This document shows, piece by piece, positions 1-6,508 of a DNA stretch of 6,554 nt (the first letter of the stretch is position 1; every line of letters starts with the position of its first letter). The position numbers were made by a program, and so were the translations under genes. Below the pieces are notes generated by a model that had not been told where the DNA came from, did no database searches, and saw only the letters and a list, made by a program, of their open reading frames with translations. Origin of the DNA: DASVDK01 sp036562265 [NCBI: Thermodesulfobacteriota bacterium] (lineage in GTDB: Bacteria > DASVDK01); the NCBI GenBank assembly GCA_036562265.1, contig DATCKS010000310.1, positions 1 to 6,554 of the forward strand, given 5' to 3'.

Positions 1-2
1 AC

Positions 3-350
3 CTCGCCCTGCGCGACCCCTGGTGCGCGGCGGCCCGCCTCGTCCTCAGGGTCGCCGACCGCGCCGCGTACCCGAAGCCCGACGAGGGCCGCCTCTTCCT
101 CGCCGCGCGCGGCCTCGCCGCCGCCTGCCGCCGCCGCACCGGCCCTGCCGGCGGCCGGGCGGCGCTCGTCGCCCGGCTCCTCCTGGTCCCGCTCCTCCCC
201 CCGCGCGCCGCGCGGCGGCTCGTCCCGGCGACCCTCGCGCGGTGGCGCGCCGCGCTCGGCGAGCCCGCCCCCGACGCACCCGGAATGCCCACGAGAGCCG
301 CACCGCCGCCACAGGTGGCGCACCGCGTTCCCACGCGGGCGGCGTGGTGA
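3..350 (+). CDS. C-terminal fragment of an unrecognised protein (5' end outside the window)
   Basis: An open frame runs in from the left edge and stops at TGA 348-350, giving about 115 residues. This frame was chosen over the two overlapping alternatives because its codons end almost exclusively in G or C (the first codon ending in A or T is about the 47th), as in the neighbouring genes. It also reads as mixed hydrophobic and charged protein, while the other frames give Arg/Pro-rich text. The fragment has a stretch reading YPKPDEGRLFLAARGLAAA and then a Leu/Val/Arg/Pro-rich amphipathic segment (LLLVPLLPPRAARRLVPATL). The last 25 or so residues are Pro/Ala/Arg-rich, probably disordered, and relax the third-position bias. 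I do not recognise the family. It converges on the epimerase-like gene with a 31-bp gap, so the two are not co-transcribed. The reading frame is likely; the function is unknown. Confidence 0.55.
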   Translation, partial: LALRDPWCAAARLVLRVADRAAYPKPDEGRLFLAARGLAAACRRRTGPAGGRAALVARLLLVPLLPPRAARRLVPATLARWRAALGEPAPDAPGMPTRAAPPPQVAHRVPTRAAW

Positions 351-381
351 GCCGTTGCTCCTCCCGGCAGCGTAACCCGCG

Positions 382-1290
382 CTAGCGAGAGAGGCCGAGC
401 ATGTGCCGCAACGCCGCCTCGAGTTCCGGATGGCGGAAGGGGTAGCCCGCGGCCTCGAGCCTGGCCGGGATGACGCGGGTCGAGGCGAGCAGCACCTCGT
501 CGGCCATCTCCCCGAAGGCCATGCGCGCGGCGAAGGCCGGCACGCCGAGCACGGTCGGCCGGCCGAGCACCTTGCCGAGGACCCGGGCGAACTCGGCGTT
601 CGTCACCGCCCCGGGCGCCACGGCGTTGACCGGCCCCTCGAACGTCGCGTCCGCGATCAGATGGAGGAGGAGCGGCAAGAGGTCGTCGAGGGCGATCCAG
701 CTCGTCCACTGCCGCCCGCTGCCGAGCTTGCCGCCGGCGCCGAGCCTGAACGGCGGCAAGAGCCGCGCGAGCGCGCCGCCGCCGGGCGAGAGGACCATGC
801 CCATGCGCGGGTGCACCACGCGGATCCCCCGCCGCCTGGCCGGCTCGGCCGCGCCCTCCCACGCCTTGGCCACCTCCGCGAGAAAGCCGCGGCCGGGCGC
901 GGAGGCCTCGGTGAGCCGCTCGTCCCCGCGGTCCCCGTAGATGCCGATGGCGGAGGCCGAGACCAGGACGCGCGGCGGCTCGGCGAGGGCCGCGAGCGCC
1001 TCGGCCAGCCGGCGCGTCCCGTCGACCCGGCTGGCCCGGATGCGGGCCTTCTTCTCCGGCGTCCAGCGCTCGGCCACGCTCTCGCCCGCGAGGTGGACCA
1101 CGGCGTCGTGGTCCGCGAGGACGGCCGGGTCGAGGCGCCCCGACACGAGGTCGCATCGGACGTCGTCGGCCCCGGCAACCGGCGGGACGTCGCGCCGCGT
1201 AAGGCGCGTCACCCGGTGGCCACCCGCGACGAGGAACGGCACCAGGGCCCGGCCGATGAAGCCGGTGGCGCCGGTGACGAGGATGCGCAT
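382..1290 (-). CDS. TIGR01777 family (YfcH-like) NAD(P)-binding epimerase-like protein
   Basis: This 302-residue protein belongs to the extended short-chain dehydrogenase/epimerase superfamily, TIGR01777 group (E. coli YfcH-like). It is a cytosolic NAD(P)-binding protein whose substrate is not established. Seen in the sequence: the N-terminal Rossmann motif GATGFIG (residues 7-13) after MRILVT; HLAGE at 66-70; PEKKARIRASRV at 78-89; the active-site-like block SASAIGIYGDRGDE at 111-124; LGSGRQWTSWIALDD at 189-203; and a C-terminal DUF1731-type segment from about 250, including RVIPARLEAAGYPFRHPELEAAL. The Tyr of the SDR active site is present (Y118), but Lys at the usual +4 position is replaced by Gly, as I recall for this family. 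Start: the frame opens 18 codons earlier, but the Met at 1290 begins the Rossmann strand directly and has a purine-rich ribosome binding site. Length and all blocks fit an intact family member. It is divergent from the transporter operon and has no evident functional link to it. Confidence 0.93.
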   Translation of the reverse strand: MRILVTGATGFIGRALVPFLVAGGHRVTRLTRRDVPPVAGADDVRCDLVSGRLDPAVLADHDAVVHLAGESVAERWTPEKKARIRASRVDGTRRLAEALAALAEPPRVLVSASAIGIYGDRGDERLTEASAPGRGFLAEVAKAWEGAAEPARRRGIRVVHPRMGMVLSPGGGALARLLPPFRLGAGGKLGSGRQWTSWIALDDLLPLLLHLIADATFEGPVNAVAPGAVTNAEFARVLGKVLGRPTVLGVPAFAARMAFGEMADEVLLASTRVIPARLEAAGYPFRHPELEAALRHMLGLSR

Positions 1291-1296
1291 CGCCGT

Positions 1297-1302
1297 CTCC
1301 CT
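1297..1302 (-). promoter_or_regulatory. Ribosome binding site deciding the epimerase-like gene start
   Basis: On the minus strand AGGGAG, within a longer G/A run, lies 6 nt before the ATG at 1290. It supports this start over the upstream in-frame ATG at 1344, which would add 18 Arg/Gly/Pro-rich residues ahead of the Rossmann strand. Confidence 0.6.
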
Positions 1303-1437
1303 CCCCTCCCACGACCCGCGGCCCGGGCGCCGCGGCACCGTCACGACCCGGCGCTGCCCGAACGACCAGGCCCCGTGCTGTCCGTCACTGCGCTATCCTG
1401 AATCGAGGTCCCGCCAGGAATCGAACGGCGTTTCAGC

Positions 1438-1443
1438 AGGAGG
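1438..1443 (+). promoter_or_regulatory. Ribosome binding site of the TAXI gene
   Basis: A perfect AGGAGG precedes the ATG at 1456 with a 12-nt spacer. This is longer than the usual 5-9 nt, but no alternative in-frame start sits closer, and the ATG opens directly into a signal peptide. Confidence 0.6.
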
Positions 1444-1455
1444 TCGGACAACGTC

Positions 1456-2418
1456 ATGCCCACGCTCGTGCGCTTTGCGGCCGCCCTCGCGGCCCTCCTT
1501 CTCTGGCCGTCGGCCGACGCGGCCGCCCAGACGCGCCTGTCGGTGGCCACCGGCGGCACCAGCGGCGTCTACTACGTGTACGGCGGCGCGCTCGCCAAGG
1601 TCCTGACGCAGCACCTCCCCGGCGTCGAGGCCACGGCCGAGGTCACGGCCGCGTCGGTCGAGAACATGCAGCTCCTCGCCACCCGGCGCGCGGAGCTGGC
1701 CTACACGCTGGCCGACACCCTCCACGACGCGGTGACCGGCCGGGGGAAGTTCCGGGAGCCGCTCCCCATCCAGTCGCTCGCCGTGCTCTACGGCAACATG
1801 ACGCACGTCGTCGTCAAGGCCGACTCGGGGATCAAGTCGATCAAGGACCTCAAGGGCAAGCGCGTCTCGACCGGCTCGCCCAACAGCGGCACGGAGGTCA
1901 TCGCCGACCGCATCCTGAAGGCCAACGGCATCGACTGGCTCAAGGATATCAGCCGCGAGCGCCTCGGCGTCGGGGAGTCGGCCGACGCGCTGAAGGACGG
2001 CAAGATCGACGCCTTCTTCTGGTCGGGCGGGCTGCCGACGGCCGGCGTGCTCGAGCTGGCCGCCACGCCCGGGCAGCGCATCGCCCTCTTGCCGACCGAC
2101 GACGTGGTGCCCGCCCTCGTCCAGCAGTACGGCGCGCTCTACGTCGTGGCGACGATCCCGGCAGGGACCTATCCCGGCGTCGACAAGGACGTGAAGGTGG
2201 CCGCGGTGCCGAACGTCCTCGCCGTGCACAGGGACATGCCGGCCGACCTCGCCTTCAACATCCTCAAGACCATGTTCGACCACAAGGACGAGCTGGTGGC
2301 GGTGCACCCGGCGGCCAAGGAGCTGGACCTCAAGAGCGCCTCCCAGGGTTCACCGGCCGAATACCACGCGGGCGCGATCCGGTACTACCGCGAGCGCGGG
2401 GTCTGGACCGGCAAGTAG
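1456..2418 (+). CDS. TAXI family TRAP transporter solute-binding protein
   Basis: This 320-residue protein is the periplasmic ligand-binding component of a TRAP (tripartite ATP-independent periplasmic) transporter of the TAXI subtype (TIGR02122-like). It should capture a small organic ligand, typically an organic or amino acid in the few studied members, and hand it to the fused permease two genes downstream. Seen: an N-terminal signal peptide with R6, a hydrophobic core at 7-17 and signal-peptidase-I-type sites near ADA (20-22) or AAA (22-24), with no lipobox Cys. The mature protein begins with the TAXI hallmark VATGGTSGVYYVYGG (30-44). SVENMQLL (67-74), DLKGKRVSTGSPNSGTE (131-147), DAFFWSGGLPTAGV (185-198) and the C-terminal HAGAIRYYRERGVW (304-317) follow. 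Length is normal for the family. It is the first gene of a three-gene operon, 4 bp ahead of the DUF1850 gene. The specific substrate cannot be read from sequence. Confidence 0.95.
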   Translation: MPTLVRFAAALAALLLWPSADAAAQTRLSVATGGTSGVYYVYGGALAKVLTQHLPGVEATAEVTAASVENMQLLATRRAELAYTLADTLHDAVTGRGKFREPLPIQSLAVLYGNMTHVVVKADSGIKSIKDLKGKRVSTGSPNSGTEVIADRILKANGIDWLKDISRERLGVGESADALKDGKIDAFFWSGGLPTAGVLELAATPGQRIALLPTDDVVPALVQQYGALYVVATIPAGTYPGVDKDVKVAAVPNVLAVHRDMPADLAFNILKTMFDHKDELVAVHPAAKELDLKSASQGSPAEYHAGAIRYYRERGVWTGK

Positions 2419-2422
2419 CGGC

Positions 2423-2935
2423 GTGGCCCACGGCTGCCGGCCCGACCTCCTCGCGGTGATGCTGCTGGCCGGCGCCGTGGCGCTGCCGGTCCCGGTGCTC
2501 GAGGCGACGCCCGACGCACCGGGCCGGCCCCGCCTCGCCAGGCTCGTGGCGCCCGGCGAGCGCGTGGAGCTGACCTACCGGCACTCGATGTTCGACGTGC
2601 CGGTGCGCGAGCGGTTCGAGGTGGACGCGCGGCTGCGCCTCGTGCTCGAGGAGATCCGCTCGACCCGCCTCGACATCGTCGGCTACTACGACATCCCGGG
2701 CGCCGCGGTCGAGGTGGCCGACGGCGACGTCCGGCTCGTGCGCCTCGGTCTCGCGCACGAGCGGCTGCGCGTCCGGGCGACGGCCATCGGCGACCGGTCG
2801 CTCGTGGTCGGCGGCTGCGCCGTCCCGCTGCGCGCGCTCGCGGGCGAGGGGGGCGCGCTGACGCTCGAGGTGCGCTGGCGGCCGGCGGTCGCACTACCCG
2901 GTTACGAGGAGGCGCCGTGTCCGAGCCCCGCCTGA
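2423..2935 (+). CDS. DUF1850 domain-containing protein, TRAP-associated
   Basis: This 170-residue protein of unknown function matches the DUF1850 pattern known from genes next to TAXI and fused TRAP permeases. Seen: a hydrophobic N-terminal segment (about residues 9-27, LLAVMLLAGAVALPVPV) that looks like a signal peptide or anchor, then GERVELTYRHSMFDVPVRE (45-63) containing the characteristic Tyr-x-His-Ser (52-55). A beta-rich stretch, LRLVLEEIRSTRLDIVGYYD (71-90), follows. The protein is therefore predicted to act in the periplasm or at the outer face of the membrane, near the transporter. The GTG at 2423 was chosen because it lies 4 nt after the TAXI stop, but no Shine-Dalgarno is visible. 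An in-frame ATG at 2459 (residue 13), or GTG just before it, would shorten the signal segment and cannot be excluded. The 3' end overlaps the permease gene by 19 bp. Family call is firm; start and role are uncertain. Confidence 0.85.
   Translation: MAHGCRPDLLAVMLLAGAVALPVPVLEATPDAPGRPRLARLVAPGERVELTYRHSMFDVPVRERFEVDARLRLVLEEIRSTRLDIVGYYDIPGAAVEVADGDVRLVRLGLAHERLRVRATAIGDRSLVVGGCAVPLRALAGEGGALTLEVRWRPAVALPGYEEAPCPSPA
2906..2912 (+). promoter_or_regulatory. Ribosome binding site for the TRAP permease, inside the DUF1850 gene
   Basis: GAGGAGG lies 4 nt before the GTG at 2917 and decides that non-ATG start. It lies within the last codons of the DUF1850 gene, so ribosomes finishing that gene could load directly onto the permease start. 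Confidence 0.7.
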
Positions 2936-4833
2936 ACGAGGCGCAGGTTCAGGAGATCCTGGAAAAGTACGAGGGTGGGGCGCGAAAGCTCCACGGATGG
3001 CAGCGCGGCCTGGTCGGCCTCCTCGCCGTGGCGGTGAGCCTCTGGGGCCTCTGGTCGGCCGCCGGCGTGGTGCCGGCGCAGATCATGCGCATGGTCCACG
3101 TGGGCCTCGTCCTCGCCCTGGTCTTCCTCCTCTACCCCGCCCGCCGCGCCGCCCGGCCGACGCTCCTCGACTTCGCCTTCGCGCTGATCGGCGCCGCCGC
3201 CATGTCGCGCGTGGTCGTCGACTTCGACGGCTTCGTCGAGCGCGCGTCCTTCATGGATCCCGCGGACGTCGTCTTCGGCGTGGCGACGATCCTCCTCGTC
3301 CTCGAGGCGGCGCGCCGCACGACCGGCTGGATGCTGCCCGCGCTCGCCGTCCTGGCGCTCGCCTACGCCTTCTACGGCACCTGGCTGCCGGCCCCATGGG
3401 GGCACCGCGGCTACGACCTCGAGCGGGTCGTGGGCCTCCAGTACATGACGCTCGAGGGCATCTTCTCGACGCCGATCGCCGTCTCGGCCACCTTCATCAT
3501 CCTCTTCACCGTCTACGGCGCCGTCCTGGACCAGTCCGGCGCGGGGAAGTTCTTCGTCGACTTCTCGCTTGCCGCGATGGGGCGCAAGCGGGCCGGCCCG
3601 GGACGCACCGTGACGCTCGCCTCGTTCCTCCTGGGCGGCCCCTCGGGCAGCGGCGTGGCGACCGCCGTGACGCTCGGCTCGGTGACCTTCCCCCTCCTGC
3701 GGCAGGCGGGCTACTCGCGCGAGGCGGCCGGGGCGGTGCTCTCCGCAGGCGGCATCGGCGCCGTCCTCTCGCCCCCCGTCATGGGGGCGGCCTCCTTCAT
3801 CATCGCCGAGCTGACGCAGGTCTCGTACCTCAAGGTCATCCAGTGGGCCGTCGTCCCGACGGTGCTCTACTACCTCTCGATCTTCCTCATGATCGAGCTC
3901 GACGCGCGAACGATCGGCGAGCGGCGGGTCGACGTCGACGTGCCGCCGCTGGGACCGCTGGTTCGGCGGTACTGGTTCCACTTCACGAGCCTGGTGGCGA
4001 TCGTCGTCTTCCTCGCCATGGGCTTCTCGGCCATGTGGGCCGTCTTCTGGTGCATCGCCGTCGCCATCGCCACGAGCTTCCTCAGGCGGGAGACGATGCT
4101 CACGCCGCCGAAGCTCCTGAGGGCGCTCGAGGGGGGCGCGCTCGCGATCCTGCCGGTCGCCGCGACCTGCGCCGTGGCGGGCATCCTGGTCGGCGTCGTG
4201 AACCTGACCGGTCTCGGCCTCAAGTTCTCCGGCATCATCGTGCAGTTCGCGGGCGGCAGCCTCTTCCTCACGGCGCTCTACACGGCGCTCGCGCTCCTCG
4301 TGCTCGGCCTGGCCCTGCCGATCACCGCGTCGTACATCATCGCGGCGGTCATGCTCGCGCCGGCCCTCAAGACGGTGGGGGTCCCCGAGGCGGCCGCGCA
4401 CATGTTCATCTTCTACTACGCGCTCCTCTCCGAGGTCTCGCCGCCGACCGCCCTCTCCTGCTTCGCGGTCTCGGCCATCACGGGCGGCAACCCGTACCGG
4501 ACCATGTGGATCACCTGGAAGTACGCCCTCCCCGCCTTCGTCGTGCCGTTCATGTTCGTCATGACGCCCGAGGGGATGGGCCTGCTCCTCGAGGGGCCGC
4601 TGCCGCAGGTGGCGCTCGCGGTCGCGACCGCGGTGGTGGGGATCTGGGCGCTCGTGGCCGGCGCGGGCGGCTTCCTCCTGCGCCAGGCCTCCTGGCCGCA
4701 GCGGGCGATCCTGATCGCCGCGGGGCTCGCCCTGGTGTACGGCCACCCCGCAGCCGACGCGGCCGGGCTCGCGGGGTTCGCGCTCGTCCTCGGCTGGCAG
4801 GCGATCGAGGGGCGGCGGGCGCGGGCCGCGTAG
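2917..4833 (+). CDS. Fused TRAP transporter permease (4TM/12TM fusion, TAXI-associated)
   Basis: This 638-residue inner-membrane protein fuses the small (DctQ-like) and large (DctM-like) TRAP subunits (TRAP_fused, TIGR02123-like). It should import the ligand delivered by the TAXI protein using an ion gradient rather than ATP. Seen: a hydrophilic N-terminus (1-28) with LNEAQVQEILEKYEGG, then about 14-16 hydrophobic segments, the first near 29-50 and the last near 597-627. The first large-subunit repeat carries GGPSGSGVATAVTLG (240-254) and LSPPVMGAASFIIAE (284-298). The second carries LGLALPITASYIIAAVMLAPAL (463-484, in part) and SEVSPPTALSCFAVSAITGG (505-524). The signature at 240-254 differs from the more common MISGSAVAN-type wording I recall for the family, but keeps the small-residue GSG loop. 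The GTG start is set by a strong ribosome binding site. It is the last operon gene, converging on hipA 41 bp later. No frameshift or truncation is seen. Confidence 0.94.
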   Translation: MSEPRLNEAQVQEILEKYEGGARKLHGWQRGLVGLLAVAVSLWGLWSAAGVVPAQIMRMVHVGLVLALVFLLYPARRAARPTLLDFAFALIGAAAMSRVVVDFDGFVERASFMDPADVVFGVATILLVLEAARRTTGWMLPALAVLALAYAFYGTWLPAPWGHRGYDLERVVGLQYMTLEGIFSTPIAVSATFIILFTVYGAVLDQSGAGKFFVDFSLAAMGRKRAGPGRTVTLASFLLGGPSGSGVATAVTLGSVTFPLLRQAGYSREAAGAVLSAGGIGAVLSPPVMGAASFIIAELTQVSYLKVIQWAVVPTVLYYLSIFLMIELDARTIGERRVDVDVPPLGPLVRRYWFHFTSLVAIVVFLAMGFSAMWAVFWCIAVAIATSFLRRETMLTPPKLLRALEGGALAILPVAATCAVAGILVGVVNLTGLGLKFSGIIVQFAGGSLFLTALYTALALLVLGLALPITASYIIAAVMLAPALKTVGVPEAAAHMFIFYYALLSEVSPPTALSCFAVSAITGGNPYRTMWITWKYALPAFVVPFMFVMTPEGMGLLLEGPLPQVALAVATAVVGIWALVAGAGGFLLRQASWPQRAILIAAGLALVYGHPAADAAGLAGFALVLGWQAIEGRRARAA

Positions 4834-4874
4834 GCGCGCCGCTCCCCTCCGGCCGATCTCCGCTCCCCGCACGC

Positions 4875-6140
4875 TCACGTTCGGGCGCGGAAGGCACGCT
4901 GCAGAGCATCCGCATTCGTCCGGACGACGTCTACGATGTCGTCGACGATGGGGGAAGCCGAGTCGTCGCTCTCGAACGCTCGCCTGGCGTCGATCACCTC
5001 CTCCAATAGGCGCCCGGTGAGGTCCAGGAGGCGACGGCGGAAGAACGGCACGGCAAGGCCGGCTTCCCGAGCGAAGCGCTCCCAGTGGCGCGGCATGACC
5101 TCGGCCGGGTCGTATCTCCCCCCGATTTCCATCGCCATGCGGCCATCGAGTTCGGGGTAGACCGCTGTGCACGAGACATCGTAGAGGGGAGCGAGCTCTG
5201 GCCCACTATCGGCGTAGAGCAGGGAGAAGTTCTTGCCGTGTGCGTCCCTGTTGCCGATAACGAAGTTGAAGATGACCGCATCGAGAAGCCGGGCAAGGTC
5301 GATCACCGGGCGAGCCGATGACCTCCTCAGGAGATCGAAACACTGCGCGAGCGAAGGCCCCCCTTCGCTCTGATACTTCAACTCGGGGGGGATCCCGAGC
5401 GCCTGACAGAAGTCTTCCTGGTGCAGGCGACGTAGAGAGCCGTCCGACCGTCTCACACGATCGTATCGCGTGACCAGGAGGAACTTCTCGTTACCGCACC
5501 GCCGGATGGTTCCTTCGACCGCGTGGAGGCCCAACCTCCTCGCGAGCGAGAGGCAGAAGGCCTCATTCTCGATGGTTGCCGGGAACCGATCGATCCTGTG
5601 TTTGAGGATGTGGGAGCTCGGGGCACCGTTCAGCGGCAGCGCAATGTCGCAGCCGATGACGAGCACCGGCAACTTGTCTTGCGCGCCCGCAAGCGAAAGG
5701 CGAACTCCCTCGCGGCCGGCGAGCAGTGGCCGCTTCGGCAGGTCGCGAAGGATGGCCTCGAGTTCTGCTGGTGAGAGGCTCTCGTAATCTTCCGGGCCGG
5801 GTGCCGCCGGGGGCGGCTCGCCCGCGTGCCGGAAGGTCACGGCCCCGGCGCATTCTCCACCGATTCGATCGAGGAGCGCGAAGTCGTTGCGAGGAGTCAC
5901 GCCAAGTGCCCGCGCGACACGGTCGCGGGTCTCGGCCTCGGGAAGGAGGCCGGCGAAGAATGGACGGCAAGCGCGATCATCAAAGGCCGTATCGCGAAGC
6001 GGGAGGGATTGCGAGAGCGGAACGGCGCCGGGTGAAGCGAGCCAGGCAGGCGCGTAGCTAAAGCGTAAGCGCCCAGAGTCCTCCTGCACGAGGTGTCCCA
6101 CCAGATCGTCGTGGAGGTACACGTCAAGGGTCTTGGCCAT
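4875..6140 (-). CDS. hipA: HipA-type serine/threonine kinase toxin
   Basis: This 421-residue cytosolic protein is the toxin kinase of a type II hipBA module. E. coli HipA phosphorylates glutamyl-tRNA synthetase, halting translation and causing dormancy; the target here is unknown. Seen: an N-terminal HipA N1-type domain (about 4-105, with VYLHDDLVGHL and FFAGLLPEAETRDRVA). The loop LSLAGAQDK (148-156) follows, whose Ser149 corresponds to autophosphorylated Ser150 of E. coli HipA. Next come SSHILK (175-180), LHQEDFCQALGIP (239-251), KYQSEGGPS (255-263), the catalytic GNRDAHGKNFS (296-306; Asp299 and Asn304) and PLYD (318-321; metal-binding Asp321). All key kinase residues are present and length is near the E. 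coli protein (440), so it should be active. Start: the frame is open 39 codons further upstream, but Met at 6140 begins the conserved domain, has GAGG 6 nt upstream and overlaps the hipB stop. GC content is lower than in the transporter genes. Confidence 0.95.
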   Translation of the reverse strand: MAKTLDVYLHDDLVGHLVQEDSGRLRFSYAPAWLASPGAVPLSQSLPLRDTAFDDRACRPFFAGLLPEAETRDRVARALGVTPRNDFALLDRIGGECAGAVTFRHAGEPPPAAPGPEDYESLSPAELEAILRDLPKRPLLAGREGVRLSLAGAQDKLPVLVIGCDIALPLNGAPSSHILKHRIDRFPATIENEAFCLSLARRLGLHAVEGTIRRCGNEKFLLVTRYDRVRRSDGSLRRLHQEDFCQALGIPPELKYQSEGGPSLAQCFDLLRRSSARPVIDLARLLDAVIFNFVIGNRDAHGKNFSLLYADSGPELAPLYDVSCTAVYPELDGRMAMEIGGRYDPAEVMPRHWERFAREAGLAVPFFRRRLLDLTGRLLEEVIDARRAFESDDSASPIVDDIVDVVRTNADALQRAFRART

Positions 6141-6397
6141 CAGTCGCCTCGGTCCGGCGGCTTGTCCCCGGGCACCGGAGCGGCGCCGGCAGGGGGATAC
6201 ACCTCGAGGGTCGCCCCGAGCGTCGCCAACACCTGCATGACCTTGCCAACCTGGCAAGTCGGCTTGCCTTTCTCCAGGTCGACGATGAAGCGCAGGCCGG
6301 TTCCGGAGGTCATCGCAAGCTCGGTTTGCGTCACCCCCAGCTCGTGGCGGAGCGCGCGGACGAAATGGCCCAGATCTTCCGGTGTGCGCACACGCAT
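6140..6397 (-). CDS. hipB: HipB-type XRE helix-turn-helix antitoxin
   Basis: This 85-residue DNA-binding antitoxin should neutralise HipA and, alone or with it, repress its own operon. Seen: a single XRE/Cro-type helix-turn-helix at about residues 9-60, with LGVTQTELAMTSG (20-32) as the first helices and the recognition region GLRFIVDLEKGK (34-45). VGKVMQVLATLGATLEV (50-66) follows, typical of HipB-like proteins. The tail is Pro/Ala/Gly-rich (PPAGAAPVPGDKPPDRGD) and probably flexible. It does not end in the Trp found at the C-terminus of E. coli HipB. The start at 6397 was chosen because the HTH domain follows at once and AGAGG stands 6 nt upstream. An open frame to 6532 would translate through the operator region. 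The stop TGA shares its A with the hipA ATG (TGATG), implying coupled synthesis with antitoxin first. Three palindromes upstream are its likely binding sites. Confidence 0.93.
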   Translation of the reverse strand: MRVRTPEDLGHFVRALRHELGVTQTELAMTSGTGLRFIVDLEKGKPTCQVGKVMQVLATLGATLEVYPPAGAAPVPGDKPPDRGD

Positions 6398-6403
6398 CGT
6401 CGA

Positions 6404-6408
6404 CCTCT
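6404..6408 (-). promoter_or_regulatory. Ribosome binding site of hipB
   Basis: AGAGG on the minus strand lies 6 nt before the ATG at 6397. It fixes that start against upstream in-frame ATGs and directly abuts the proximal palindrome, so protein bound there sits at the leader of the message. Confidence 0.6.
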
Positions 6409-6424
6409 TTTCCCGATCGGGAAA
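6409..6424. promoter_or_regulatory. Operator-like palindrome O1 (perfect)
   Basis: TTTCCCGATCGGGAAA is a perfect 16-bp inverted repeat lying 11 bp upstream of the hipB ATG and touching its ribosome binding site. Its position in front of an HTH antitoxin gene and its two further copies at fixed spacing make it the likely HipB (or HipB-HipA) binding site. The E. coli hip operator is TATCC-N8-GGATA, so the two share only an inverted-repeat design with a CC/GG core. Binding is inferred, not shown. Confidence 0.8.
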
Positions 6425-6452
6425 TCTACCATGTTCGTGGTCCGGGTGAGAA
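6423..6452 (-). promoter_or_regulatory. Tentative hipBA promoter between O1 and O2
   Basis: On the minus strand TTCTCA (6452-6447) and TAGATT (6428-6423) match the sigma70 -35 and -10 consensus at 4 of 6 positions each, with an 18-nt spacer. The -10 box overlaps O1 by two bases and O2 lies just upstream of the -35 box, which would suit repression by HipB. The match is weak and other placements are possible. Confidence 0.25.
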
Positions 6453-6458
6453 GTGGAA

Positions 6459-6474
6459 TTTACCGATCGGGAAA
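6459..6474. promoter_or_regulatory. Operator-like palindrome O2 (one mismatch)
   Basis: TTTACCGATCGGGAAA is the same 16-bp palindrome as O1 with A in place of C at position 4, which weakens one half-site. It begins exactly 50 bp after O1 in window coordinates. It is a likely second HipB site on the distal side of the promoter. Confidence 0.72.
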
Positions 6475-6508
6475 ACCCACGCGATACACCGGGCGAATCG
6501 ACCTGGTT

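Noticed and set aside
351-381. Possible terminator between the left-edge fragment and the epimerase-like gene
   Set aside because: There are only very short complementary stretches (GCCG/CGGC and CGCTAGCG) and no T-run.
23-385. Alternative + frame (120 codons) and antisense frame 46-312 at the left edge
   Set aside because: Both translate to Arg/Pro- or Arg/Gly/Ala-rich strings and have poorer third-position bias than the frame ending at 350.
1394-1399. TATCCT as a -10 box for the TRAP operon
   Set aside because: It matches 4 of 6 positions and has no credible -35 element at 16-18 bp upstream.
403-1401. 332-codon + strand frame opposite the epimerase-like gene
   Set aside because: It is antisense to a protein with clear family motifs, and its translation is Arg/Gly/Pro/Glu-rich without recognisable domains.
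4834-4874. Possible bidirectional terminator in the convergent gap, and a 9-bp direct repeat CCGCTCCCC at 4839 and 4860
   Set aside because: I found no stable inverted repeat with a T-tract. A 9-bp C-rich direct repeat is unsurprising in DNA of this composition.
2902-5172. 756-codon open frame on the minus strand opposite the TRAP permease
   Set aside because: The text is Arg/Glu/Asp/Gly/His-rich and low in complexity, runs antisense to a clear membrane protein and into hipA. It is a typical shadow of GC-rich coding DNA.
6141-6257. Upstream extension of HipA by 39 codons
   Set aside because: It would overlap most of the second half of hipB in another frame and add Arg/Gly/Pro-rich residues. 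The TGATG junction and the GAGG before 6140 support the shorter start.
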